Origin: Streptomyces pacificus
GTDB taxonomy: Bacteria > Actinomycetota > Actinomycetes > Streptomycetales > Streptomycetaceae
Assembly: GCF_011766325.1 (NCBI RefSeq)
Contig: NZ_BLLG01000022.1
Location: 40,423-104,422, forward strand
DNA: 64,000 nucleotides
Direction: 5' to 3'
Under the pieces are notes generated by a model. The model searched no databases, was not told the origin of the DNA, and worked only from the letters and a program-made list of their open reading frames with translations. The position numbers were made by a program, and so were the translations under genes. Shown here in pieces: positions 33,774-41,785 of this stretch (position 1 is its first letter; each line of letters begins with the position of its first letter).

Positions 33774-34610
33774 ATGACGGACACTCCGGCCCGTGCGACG
33801 GGCGTATCCGCCGCCGCCCCGGCCAGCCAGGACGCCGCCCCGGCCGATCACGTCGTCTCCCCGCTCGTGGAGATCACCGGGCTGCGCAAGTCCTTCGGCG
33901 CGGTGCATGCGCTCCAGGGCGTGGACCTGAAGCTGGCCCCCGGCGAGGTCACCGCGCTGCTCGGCGACAACGGCGCGGGCAAGTCCACGCTGGTGCGCTG
34001 TCTGACCGGTGTGCACCCGCCGGACGCGGGCGAGATCCGCTTCCGGGGCGAGCAGATCCGGTTCCACTCCCCCGACGACGCGAGGCAGTTGGGCATCGAG
34101 ACGGTGTTCCAGACCCTCGGCCTCATCGAGGACCTCCCGGTCTGGCAGAACCTCTACCTCAACCACGAGCTGACCAGAGGCTTCGGCCCGTTCCAGCTGC
34201 TGGACAAGAAGTCCATGATCGCCCAGAGCCGCGCCATCCTGTCCCGGCTGGACGTGAACGTCCCGAACGTACGGGCCACCGTGCGGCGGATGTCGGGCGG
34301 TCAGCGGCAGTGCATCGCCATCGCCCGCGCGGCGAACTGGGGCCGCACCCTGGTCATCATGGACGAGCCGACCGCGGCTCTGGGCGTCCGGGAGACGGCG
34401 GCCGTGGAGGAGCTCATCGACCGGCTCCGCGAGGCGTCGGTGACCGTGCTGCTGATCAGCCACGACATGGCGCAGGTGCTCCGGGTCGCCGACACCGCGT
34501 ATGTACTGCGCCGAGGCCAGACTGCCGCGCGGCGGGCCGTCTGCGCCACCACGGGTGACGAGCTGGTCGGGCTGATCACCGGGGCCGTGCTGGGGGACGC
34601 GCATGCCTGA
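33774..34610 (+). CDS. rbsA: Sugar ABC transporter ATPase, single-domain
   Basis: The 278-residue protein has Walker A LLGDNGAGKSTL, the signature RMSGGQRQCIAIARA, Walker B LVIMDEPTAAL and the switch histidine in LLISHD. Classical RbsA has two fused ATPase domains and about 500 residues; this is the single-domain FrcA-like form, so it would act as a homodimer. A 30-residue Ala-rich N-terminal tail precedes the domain. AGGAG lies 8 nt before the ATG, and the gene overlaps the ribokinase remnant by 8 nt. Confidence 0.92.
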   Translation: MTDTPARATGVSAAAPASQDAAPADHVVSPLVEITGLRKSFGAVHALQGVDLKLAPGEVTALLGDNGAGKSTLVRCLTGVHPPDAGEIRFRGEQIRFHSPDDARQLGIETVFQTLGLIEDLPVWQNLYLNHELTRGFGPFQLLDKKSMIAQSRAILSRLDVNVPNVRATVRRMSGGQRQCIAIARAANWGRTLVIMDEPTAALGVRETAAVEELIDRLREASVTVLLISHDMAQVLRVADTAYVLRRGQTAARRAVCATTGDELVGLITGAVLGDAHA

Positions 34611-35010
34611 GGCCGGTCCCTCATCCGCCCCCGTGCCCGAGCCCCTGACGGCTGTGTCCCCCCTCGTCGTGGTGATCGGCCCGGTGAACACCGACCACAT
34701 CGCCGACGCCTTCCCCTCCCCCGGCGAGACCCTCCTCGGCCGCACCGCGCACGTCGCCCTCGGCGGCAGGGGGCCCGCCGACCGGCTCGCCGCCGGTGAC
34801 CCGCTCCTGGACGCCGCCCGCCCCGGCATCGCCGCGGGCTCCCCGGCCGTACGGGTCTCCGGCCGTACGGGTCTCCGGCCGTACGGGTCTCCGGCCGTAC
34901 GGGTCTCCGGCCGTACGGATCTCCGGCCGTACGGATCTCCGGCGTGCCCCAGCAAGCACGCCGACCCGGCGGCACTCTGCGCCCTCACCCCCACCGCCCC
35001 CTACCGAAGA
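34603..35010 (+). pseudogene. rbsK: Decayed ribokinase gene (internal deletion plus 16-bp repeat expansion)
   Basis: The start overlaps rbsA as expected for the next operon gene. The N terminus reads LVVVIGPVNTDHIADAFPSPGETLLGR and VALGGRG, the PfkB/ribokinase opening with the usual GGKGAN motif damaged. Right after it comes LLDAARPGIAAGSPAVR, which resembles the C-terminal GAAAGSLAVTR segment, so about 200 codons are missing. Six copies of a 16-bp unit follow, which shift frame at each copy, and the frame then runs past rbsD's start. No catalytic region is left, so ribose phosphorylation must come from elsewhere. Confidence 0.75.
34845..34940. repeat. 16-bp tandem repeat GGCCGTACGGGTCTCC x6
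   Basis: Six exact-length units; the first four have GGG and the last two GGA at the same place. The unit length is not a multiple of three. Confidence 0.9.
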
Positions 35011-35021
35011 GGACTGAACCC

Positions 35022-35417
35022 GTGCAACGCAGCGGCATCATCCACCGCGAGCTGGCCGGGCTGATCGCCGGTCTCCGCCACAGCGACACCTTCGTGATCA
35101 GCGACGCAGGGCTCCCCTTGGCACCCGACACCCCCGTCGTGGACCTCGGCTACCGGTACGGCCACGCCCCGTTCCTGGACGTCGTCCAGACCATGCTCCG
35201 CGAGATCGTTGTCGAGCACAGCTGGGTGACCGACAAGGTCCGCGAGGTCAACCCCGCGGTCCACACCGGCCTGCGCTCTTTCGGGCTCGACCCCGAACCC
35301 GTCGACCACGACGCGTTCAAGGCCAGGGTCCGGGACGCCAGGTTCGCCGTACGGACGGGTGAGGACACCTTCTACGCCAACGTACTCTGCCGCGCCGGTG
35401 TCCCCTTCACCCCGTGA
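35022..35417 (+). CDS. rbsD: D-ribose pyranase
   Basis: The 131-residue cytosolic enzyme interconverts beta-pyranose and furanose forms of ribose before phosphorylation. Family marks are LRHSDTFVISDAGLP with the catalytic histidine, FLDVVQTMLREIVVE and the C-terminal TFYANVLCRAGVPF. The length equals known RbsD proteins. The GTG follows GAAGAGGA by 8 nt. It is the last gene of the ribose-type operon and the best evidence for the sugar. Confidence 0.9.
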   Translation: MQRSGIIHRELAGLIAGLRHSDTFVISDAGLPLAPDTPVVDLGYRYGHAPFLDVVQTMLREIVVEHSWVTDKVREVNPAVHTGLRSFGLDPEPVDHDAFKARVRDARFAVRTGEDTFYANVLCRAGVPFTP

Positions 35418-35458
35418 CCGCCGCGTGCGTGACGATGAGCCCCCTGCATCTGATGGTC

Positions 35459-35617
35459 GCTCTCCTCACAACGGCCTGGGCCTGCGAGCGCTGGTGCAGG
35501 TCAAGCGGCGTGCGCGCGGGTTCTGCGAGAAGGCGGGGTTCACGCCCGGCGGAGCGGAGGAGCCGTTCGAGGCGGGTGGCGTCACGGTGCCCGAAGTGCG
35601 TCACCGCAGCCGGCTGA
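35459..35617 (+). pseudogene. C-terminal remnant of a GNAT acetyltransferase
   Basis: The frame reads RARGFCEKAGFTPGGAEEPFE then GGVTVPEVRHRSRL, the end of a GNAT protein (consensus ARRFYEKAGF). The acetyl-CoA-binding part is missing and its 3' end overlaps the HEAT-repeat gene. Confidence 0.6.
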
Positions 35618-36176
35618 GTGCCGCGGAAGCTGCGGCGCACAGACGGGGGTGAGCCCGGGCCGCCTCCAGGACCTGGCGTGCGCGCGGGTCGGCGAGTGCG
35701 CCCAGCCCTTCCACGCAGGCGAGGGCGACGCGCCAGTGCGGGTCGCCGGGGGCGAGTCTCCTGCCGAGGACGGTGATGAGCGCCGGGGCGGACTCGGGTG
35801 CCCGCAGGGTGGTGAGGAGCCGCACGGGGGTGAGTGCGTAGGCCACGCGCAGTTCGTTGGTGGCGAGAGCGGCGGCGGCCGCCGCGGTCCGGGGGTCGCC
35901 GAGCCTGCCCAGCGCGTGCGAGGCGGAGAGGCAGCGATCCGGGTCCCGGTGGTTGAGCAGCAGGACCAGGGGTTCGAAGGAGCGGCGGTCCCCGGCGCAG
36001 CCGAGCCGGAAGGCGGCTATCTCCCGTGCCCACAGGGGCAGATGCGACTGGGTGAGCACGGTGGCCAGGGCGTCGGGATCCGCGATGGCGGTCAGCCGCC
36101 GGTGCAGTTCCTCGTCCGCCGGCCCGGTCAGCTCGCGGCGTGTACGGCGGGTCAGATCCTCGAGATCCGCTTCCAT
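35601..36176 (-). CDS. HEAT-repeat protein
   Basis: The 191-residue protein consists of paired helices in HEAT/PBS-lyase style: SFEPLVLLLNHRDPDRCLSA, ALGRLGDPRTAAAAAALA, LVTVL-like repeats and VEGLGALADPRARQVLEAA. Such solenoids bind other proteins; no partner is evident. TACGCT lies 6 nt before the ATG with no ribosome site, suggesting leaderless expression. It converges with the ribose operon. Confidence 0.85.
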   Translation of the reverse strand: MEADLEDLTRRTRRELTGPADEELHRRLTAIADPDALATVLTQSHLPLWAREIAAFRLGCAGDRRSFEPLVLLLNHRDPDRCLSASHALGRLGDPRTAAAAAALATNELRVAYALTPVRLLTTLRAPESAPALITVLGRRLAPGDPHWRVALACVEGLGALADPRARQVLEAARAHPRLCAAASAALSRLR

Positions 36177-36182
36177 ACGGTC

Positions 36183-36188
36183 AGCGTA
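36183..36188 (-). promoter_or_regulatory. -10 box for leaderless HEAT-repeat gene (TACGCT)
   Basis: TACGCT on the minus strand ends 6 nt before the start codon. Confidence 0.4.
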
Positions 36189-36750
36189 GGGGGCGCGGCC
36201 CGGACCGGTGGAGCCCTTCGCGGAACGCCGCCCCCGGCCGGGGCGCGGCCCGGCGGCGCGGGGGTGCGGGCCCCCTGCCCGGCCGGAGCCCGTTCCCCGG
36301 CGCGCCAAGGGGCCGGGAGCGCACCGGGGCCCGGCCGGTCCCCGGCGGGGTGCTTCGTGTGCGCCTGCCCGCCGTGTCGCCGCCGTGCGCGCCGCCGCAT
36401 CGCCTCCACCCGGCGCGGTTCACAGGGGCGGCGGATGTCACAACCGCGGAGGGCTGGCGCGCTCGTTACCCGCGAGTTAACCTCAGGTGAGCGGGCAACA
36501 CCCGCTCTGCTCTCGGCGGCCTGGTGACGCAGCCGCCGAGGGGGTGGCTCCCAGGCCGTGCGGCCCGGGAGAGCCGTTCGGTTCGGCAGTTCAGTACGGC
36601 GTGGCTCCGGGACAGGGTCCGTCGCCTCCTTCATCGCGACACGCATGCCGCGAGCGCCGCGCTCGCTGCGGTTCGCATCGCGTGGACCGCCGCGCCGCGC
36701 CCCGCGGAGCACGCCCTCCCTCAGTCGTCACTCACTCCTGGAGTCCCGTG
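36189..36750. other. Intergenic region upstream of hbd with a palindromic motif
   Basis: No gene is supported. GTTACCCGCGAGTTAAC (36465-36481) is an imperfect palindrome of the TTAC-CG-GTAA type seen at TetR-family sites in lipid metabolism genes. It could serve the hbd promoter. Confidence 0.4.
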
Positions 36751-38532
36751 ATGGACACCTCTCTCTCCACCATCGCCGTCGTCGGTCTCGGCACCATGGG
36801 CACCGGTATCGCGGAGGTGCTCGCCCGCGCCGGGCGCGAGGTCATCGGCATCGACGTCAGCGAGGCCGCGGCACACCACGCCGTCTCCGCCCTCGAAGCG
36901 TCCACCGCACGCGCCGTGCGGCGCGAGCGCCTCACCGAGGAGGAGCGGCGGGACGTACTGGCCCGCTTCCGCGCCTTCTCCGAGCTCCGGGCGGCCGCCG
37001 AGGCCGACCTGGTGATCGAGGTCGTGCCCGAGTCGTACGAGCTGAAGCAGCAGGTCCTCAGGGAACTCGACGCCGTCGTCCGTCCGGAGACGATCCTGGC
37101 CACCGGCACCAACGCGCTGTCGGTGACCCGGCTCGCCGCCGAGTCGGCCCGCCCCGAGCGGGTCCTGGGGATGCACTTCTTCAACCCGGCCCCCGCCATG
37201 CGCCTGGTCGAGGTGGTCTCCTCGGTGCTGACCGCCCCGCAGGCCGCGGCAGCGGTCACGGCGCTCGCCCGGGACCTCGGCAAGGAGCCCGTGGCCGTGG
37301 GCGACCGGCCGGGCTTCGTCGCCGACGGGCTGCTGTTCGGCTATCTCAACCAGGCCGCCGCCATGTACGAGTCGAAGTACGCCTCCCGCGAGGACATCGA
37401 CGCCGCGATGAGGCTGGGCTGCGGGCTGCCGATGGGGCCGCTGGCGCTGCTCGACCTGATCGGCGTCGACACGGCCCGCACCGTCCTCGACGCCATGTAC
37501 GCCGAGTCCCGCGACCGGCTGCACGCCCCCGCGCCGATCCTGAAGCAGCTCAGCGAGGCGGGGCTGACCGGCCGCAAGTCGGGGCGCGGCTTCTACACCT
37601 ACGAGGCCCGGGGCAGCGGCGCGGTCGTCCCCGACGCGCTGACGCCGCCGGAGTCCGCCTCCGCCGCCGGCGGCCGCCCGGTGAGGTCGGTCGGTGTGGC
37701 CGGGTCGGGCACGATGGCAAGCGGTATCGCGGAGGTGTTCGCGAAGGCCGGGTACGACGTGGTCCTCGCCGGACGCGGCCGGGAGAAGGCCGACGCCGCC
37801 AAGTCCCGTATCGCCGCCTCGCTTTCGCGTTCCGTCGGCAAGGGCCGGATGACCGCGGGCGCCCGGGAGGAGACGCTGGCGCGGATCACTCCGGCCGACT
37901 CGCTGGACGCGTTCGCCGAGGTCGATCTGGCGCTGGAGGCCGTCGCGGAGGACCTGGAGGTCAAGCGGCAGCTGTTCGCGACGCTCGACAAGGTCTGCAG
38001 GCCGGGAGCGGTCCTGGCCACCACGACGTCCTCGCTGCCCGTCGTCGCCTGCGCCCGCGCCACCTCGCGGCCTCAGGACGTCATCGGGATGCACTTCTTC
38101 AACCCGGCCCCGGCCATGAAGCTGGTCGAGGTGGTCCGTACGGTCCTGACCTCGGACGACGTCCACGCCACGGTCCGCGGGGTGACGGCGCGGATCGGGA
38201 AGCACCCGGTGGACTGCGGCGATCGCGCGGGCTTCATCGTGAACGCGCTGCTGTTCCCGTACCTCAACAACGCGATCAAGATGGTGCAGGAGCACTACGC
38301 GTCGCTCGACGACATCGACACGGCGATGAAACTCGGCGGCGGATATCCGATGGGGCCCTTCGAACTGCTCGACGTGGTCGGCCTCGATGTCTCCCTCGCC
38401 ATCGAGAACGTGCTGCACCGGGAGTTCCGCGACCCGGGTCTGGCCCCGGCACCGCTGCTAGAGCACCTTGTGGCCGCGGGCTGCCTCGGCCGCAAGACGG
38501 GCCGCGGCTTCCGCGAATATGCCCGGCGCTGA
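36751..38532 (+). CDS. Tandem-duplicated 3-hydroxybutyryl-CoA dehydrogenase
   Basis: The 593-residue protein is two head-to-tail copies of 3-hydroxyacyl-CoA dehydrogenase, each normally about 285 residues. Copy 1 has VVGLGTMGTGIAEV (NAD fold), MHFFNPAPAMRLVEV and GRGFYTYE; copy 2, from about residue 310, has VAGSGTMASGIAEV, MHFFNPAPAMKLVEV and GRGFREY. Both catalytic histidines (HFFNPAP) are present. It makes or oxidises 3-hydroxybutyryl-CoA, feeding crotonyl-CoA to the ethylmalonyl-CoA pathway. The first copy's dinucleotide motif is canonical; the second has GSGTMASG. TGGAG precedes the ATG. Confidence 0.92.
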   Translation: MDTSLSTIAVVGLGTMGTGIAEVLARAGREVIGIDVSEAAAHHAVSALEASTARAVRRERLTEEERRDVLARFRAFSELRAAAEADLVIEVVPESYELKQQVLRELDAVVRPETILATGTNALSVTRLAAESARPERVLGMHFFNPAPAMRLVEVVSSVLTAPQAAAAVTALARDLGKEPVAVGDRPGFVADGLLFGYLNQAAAMYESKYASREDIDAAMRLGCGLPMGPLALLDLIGVDTARTVLDAMYAESRDRLHAPAPILKQLSEAGLTGRKSGRGFYTYEARGSGAVVPDALTPPESASAAGGRPVRSVGVAGSGTMASGIAEVFAKAGYDVVLAGRGREKADAAKSRIAASLSRSVGKGRMTAGAREETLARITPADSLDAFAEVDLALEAVAEDLEVKRQLFATLDKVCRPGAVLATTTSSLPVVACARATSRPQDVIGMHFFNPAPAMKLVEVVRTVLTSDDVHATVRGVTARIGKHPVDCGDRAGFIVNALLFPYLNNAIKMVQEHYASLDDIDTAMKLGGGYPMGPFELLDVVGLDVSLAIENVLHREFRDPGLAPAPLLEHLVAAGCLGRKTGRGFREYARR

Positions 38533-38839
38533 CTCCGGCGACGCGCACGGAGCGGGCGGCCGACGGCCCGGCGGGCGGGCCGCCGAGCGGGCCACCGAGC
38601 GGGGCGAGGGCGGGTCCGGGCACGGCGGCGGAGGTGGGCAGCGCCGGCCCCTGCCCTGCCTGAAGGGCCACGGGGGACGTGCCGGACACGACGGCGAGAA
38701 CGCGCCAGGGCGGCCGTCAACGGCCCCCGCCCCCAACGCCCCCGGCCCCGGCCGCCCGGCGTGGGGCGGGCTGCTGGACGGAGTGGGCGGCCCGCCCCCG
38801 AAGGCGCGGGCCCCCGCGCGGATGCAGTACGTTCAGGGC
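38533..38839. other. Intergenic region between hbd and tetR
   Basis: Very GC-rich; no gene is supported. The -10 box of the TetR gene lies at its right end. Confidence 0.5.
38828..38833 (+). promoter_or_regulatory. -10 box for leaderless tetR-type gene (TACGTT)
   Basis: TACGTT is followed by 6 nt and the ATG, without a ribosome site. Confidence 0.45.
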
Positions 38840-39670
38840 ATGCCCCAGCCCGCTGACGCCCGCCGACGCACCGCACGGACCGCCTCCGCGCCCGCCACGT
38901 CCGACGCCCCCGAGAGCGCCGCGGGCAGCCGTGCGGCCGCCCAGCGGCTCAAGATGCGCCGGGAACTGGCCGCCGCGGCCATGGAACTGTTCGCGACCAA
39001 GGGATACGAGGCGACGACGGTCGACGAGATCGCCGCGGCGGCCGGGGTCGCCCGGCGCACCTTCTTCCGGCACTTCCGCTCCAAGGAAGAGGCGATCTTC
39101 CCCGACCACGACGACACGCTGGTACGGGCCGAGGCCGTGCTCAACGCCGCTCCGGCCCACGAGCACCCGCTGGACACGGTCTGCCGGGGCATCAAGGAAG
39201 TCATGAGGATGTACGCGGCGTCGCCGGCCGTGTCCGTCGAGCGGTACCGCCTGACCCGCGAGGTGCCGACACTCCGGGAACGGGAGATCGCGTCGGTGGC
39301 CCGCTACGAGCGCCTGTTCACCCGCTATCTGCTGGGCCACTTCGACGAGCGCGACCAACACGACGGCAACGACGACCCGCTGCTGGCCGAGGTGGCCGCG
39401 TCCGCGGTGGTCACGGCGCACAACCATGTCCTCAGGCGCTGGCTGCGGGCGGGGGGCCGGGGCGACGTGGAGACCCAGCTCGACCACGCCTTCGCCATCG
39501 TCCGCGAGACGTTCGGCTCCAACATCGGCGCGGGGCGCGCCGGGGCGGAGCAGGCGTCCGCCGCCGGGCAGCCGCGGACGGGCGACGGGGTCCTGGTGGC
39601 GGTGGCCCGCACGGACGCCCCGCTGCCCGAGGTGATGCGCACGATCGAGGAAGCGCTGCGCCGCCGCTGA
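38840..39670 (+). CDS. TetR-family regulator next to ccr
   Basis: The 276-residue protein has a TetR DNA-binding domain (ELAAAAMELFATKGYEATTVDEIAAAAGVARRTFFRHFRSKEEAIF, about residues 44-90) and a larger ligand domain. It lies between hbd and ccr in the same direction, the gene order known for Streptomyces ethylmalonyl-CoA loci, and is the natural candidate to control ccr. It is longer than most TetR proteins because of a 40-residue Ala/Arg-rich N terminus and a C-terminal tail. Confidence 0.9.
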   Translation: MPQPADARRRTARTASAPATSDAPESAAGSRAAAQRLKMRRELAAAAMELFATKGYEATTVDEIAAAAGVARRTFFRHFRSKEEAIFPDHDDTLVRAEAVLNAAPAHEHPLDTVCRGIKEVMRMYAASPAVSVERYRLTREVPTLREREIASVARYERLFTRYLLGHFDERDQHDGNDDPLLAEVAASAVVTAHNHVLRRWLRAGGRGDVETQLDHAFAIVRETFGSNIGAGRAGAEQASAAGQPRTGDGVLVAVARTDAPLPEVMRTIEEALRRR

Positions 39671-39788
39671 GGCCGTGGTTCCGGCCGCCTGGCGGGAGCG
39701 GGTCCGGTGGGGCGCGTCCGGTGGGGTCGCGCGGGCCTGCCCGTGCACGCCGGACCTGACGGGCCTGGGGGACCCGCGCGGCGGGGCA

Positions 39789-39830
39789 CGGCCGTACCGG
39801 CCGTCCGCCGGCGGACGGCCGGTACGGCCG
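39789..39830. terminator. 42-bp perfect palindrome after tetR
   Basis: Two 21-bp arms meet without a loop (CGGCCGTACCGG at one end, CCGGTACGGCCG at the other). It lies about 120 bp past the TetR gene stop and would fold as a strong hairpin. Confidence 0.6.
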
Positions 39831-40154
39831 GTACGGGCCCGTTCGCTTGCCGGGCCCGTACGCCTACCCGGCGGCCGGCGCGGCGCCGCGCGGGACCGGT
39901 GAAGGGCCGTTTTCCACCGCACCACCCACCGCACCACCCGGCACCCCGCCGCGCACCCCCACCGCACCTCCACGACGCATTCCGCATGGCCGTCTCCCGG
40001 CTGCCGTGCGCCCGTGCGCCCGCACAGCCGCCACCGTGCGAGCAGCGCCTCCCGGCGAGCCACCGTTTCCGCAGCTCAGCAGGCGATTCGATCGATCATC
40101 GCTCATCTGTGCCACCGAAATGACCCATGAGCGAAATTGTTGGCACGCAGTGTC

Positions 40155-40183
40155 TTGCGGGATGGCACGGCGTGCCATACGTT
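40155..40183 (+). promoter_or_regulatory. ccr promoter with palindrome in the spacer
   Basis: TTGCGG and TACGTT are separated by exactly 17 bp. The spacer contains TGGCAC-GGC-GTGCCA, a perfect 6-bp inverted repeat, and GGCACG also occurs 22 bp upstream. A repressor bound in the spacer would block RNA polymerase. Confidence 0.65.
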
Positions 40184-40432
40184 GATGTTGTCCGGGCGGC
40201 CGGCGTGCAGAGAAGCACCGTACGCCGGCTGTCCCCGCAAGCCTCCCGCTCGCGCGCCCGGACGCCTGCGTCACAGGCACCCTCCCGCGCACACCCGCGC
40301 AGCCGGCACCACCCGCCGAACCGACGGCACACCTCCACAACAGCACCTCCCTCTACCGCCCCCCAGCGCTCTCGTCCGCGAGACGCACCCCTCGGCCCAC
40401 GGGCCGCGGAAACCATTCGCCGGAGGCACACC

Positions 40433-41770
40433 GTGAAGGAAATCCTGGACGCGATCCAGTCGCCGGACACCACGTCCGCCGACTTCGCCGCACTGCCGCT
40501 CCCCGAGTCGTACCGTGCGATGACCGTGCACAAGGACGAGACCGAGATGTTCGCGGGACTCACCACGCGCGAGAAGGACCCGCGCAAGTCCCTGCACCTC
40601 GACGAGGTCCCGCTTCCCGCACTCGGTCCTGGCGAGGCCCTGGTCGCCGTGATGGCCAGCTCGGTGAACTACAACTCGGTGTGGACCTCGATCTTCGAAC
40701 CGCTGTCGACCTTCGGCTTCCTCGAACGCTACGGCCGCCTCTCCGAGCTGACCAGGCGTCACGACCTGCCCTACCACATCATCGGCTCCGACCTCGCGGG
40801 TGTCGTGCTGCGCACCGGCCCCGGCGTCAACGCGTGGACCCCCGGCGACGAGGTCGTCGCCCACTGCCTCTCGGTCGAGCTGGAGTCCTCGGACGGCCAC
40901 AACGACACGATGCTCGACCCCGAGCAGCGCATCTGGGGCTTCGAGACCAACTTCGGCGGCCTCGCCGAGATCGCCCTGGTGAAGTCCAACCAGCTGATGC
41001 CGAAGCCCAGGCACCTCAGCTGGGAGGAGGCCGCCGCCCCCGGCCTGGTCAACTCGACCGCCTACCGCCAGCTCGTCTCGCGGAACGGCGCGGCGATGAA
41101 GCAGGGCGACAACGTCCTGATCTGGGGCGCGAGCGGCGGCCTCGGCAGCTACGCCACCCAGTTCGCGCTGGCCGGCGGCGCCAACCCGGTCTGCGTGGTC
41201 TCCTCGCCGCAGAAGGCCGAGATCTGCCGGTCGATGGGCGCGGAGGCGATCATCGACCGCAGCGCCGAGGGCTACCGGTTCTGGAAGGACGAGCGGACCC
41301 AGGACCCGAAGGAGTGGAAGCGCTTCGGCAAGCGCATCCGCGAGTTCACCGGCGGCGAGGACATCGACATCGTCTTCGAGCACCCGGGCCGCGAGACCTT
41401 CGGCGCGTCCGTCTTCGTCACCCGCAAGGGCGGCACCATCACCACCTGCGCCTCGACCTCGGGCTATCTGCACGAGTACGACAACCGCTACCTGTGGATG
41501 TCGCTGAAGCGCATCATCGGCTCCCACTTCGCCAACTACCGCGAGGCCTGGGAGGCCAACCGCCTCATCGCCAAGGGCAGGATCCACCCCACCCTGTCGA
41601 AGGTGTACCCGCTGGAGGACACCGGTCAGGCCGCCCACGACGTCCACCGCAACGCCCACCAGGGCAAGGTCGGCGTGCTCTGCCTGGCGCCCGAGGAGGG
41701 CCTGGGCGTGCACGACGGGGAGATGCGCGCCAAGCACCTCGACGCCATCAACCGCTTCCGGAACATCTGA
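40433..41770 (+). CDS. ccr: Crotonyl-CoA carboxylase/reductase
   Basis: The 445-residue medium-chain dehydrogenase/reductase converts crotonyl-CoA, CO2 and NADPH to ethylmalonyl-CoA, the key step of the ethylmalonyl-CoA pathway and the source of ethylmalonyl extender units. Marks are YHIIGSDLAGVVLRTG, the long CCR-specific segment ELESSDGHNDTMLDPEQRIWG, NVLIWGASGGLGSYATQF (NADPH fold) and DIVFEHPGRETFGASV. The length equals known Ccr. The GTG follows CGGAGG by 6 nt. It starts a six-gene row with meaA, mcl, mch and mcd. Confidence 0.96.
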   Translation: MKEILDAIQSPDTTSADFAALPLPESYRAMTVHKDETEMFAGLTTREKDPRKSLHLDEVPLPALGPGEALVAVMASSVNYNSVWTSIFEPLSTFGFLERYGRLSELTRRHDLPYHIIGSDLAGVVLRTGPGVNAWTPGDEVVAHCLSVELESSDGHNDTMLDPEQRIWGFETNFGGLAEIALVKSNQLMPKPRHLSWEEAAAPGLVNSTAYRQLVSRNGAAMKQGDNVLIWGASGGLGSYATQFALAGGANPVCVVSSPQKAEICRSMGAEAIIDRSAEGYRFWKDERTQDPKEWKRFGKRIREFTGGEDIDIVFEHPGRETFGASVFVTRKGGTITTCASTSGYLHEYDNRYLWMSLKRIIGSHFANYREAWEANRLIAKGRIHPTLSKVYPLEDTGQAAHDVHRNAHQGKVGVLCLAPEEGLGVHDGEMRAKHLDAINRFRNI

Positions 41771-41785
41771 GTCAGAGGTCCGCAG

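Larger units (their letters stand above)
39671..40432. other. Long region between tetR and ccr
   Basis: No gene is supported. It contains a 42-bp palindrome after tetR, the ccr promoter and about 245 nt of ccr leader. An in-frame ATG at 40127 lies upstream of the promoter and encodes low-complexity residues, so it was not used. Confidence 0.6.

Noticed and set aside
40127..40432. Upstream ATG extending ccr by about 100 residues
   Set aside because: The ATG lies before the ccr promoter and the added residues are low-complexity; the GTG at 40433 has a good ribosome site and gives the usual Ccr length.
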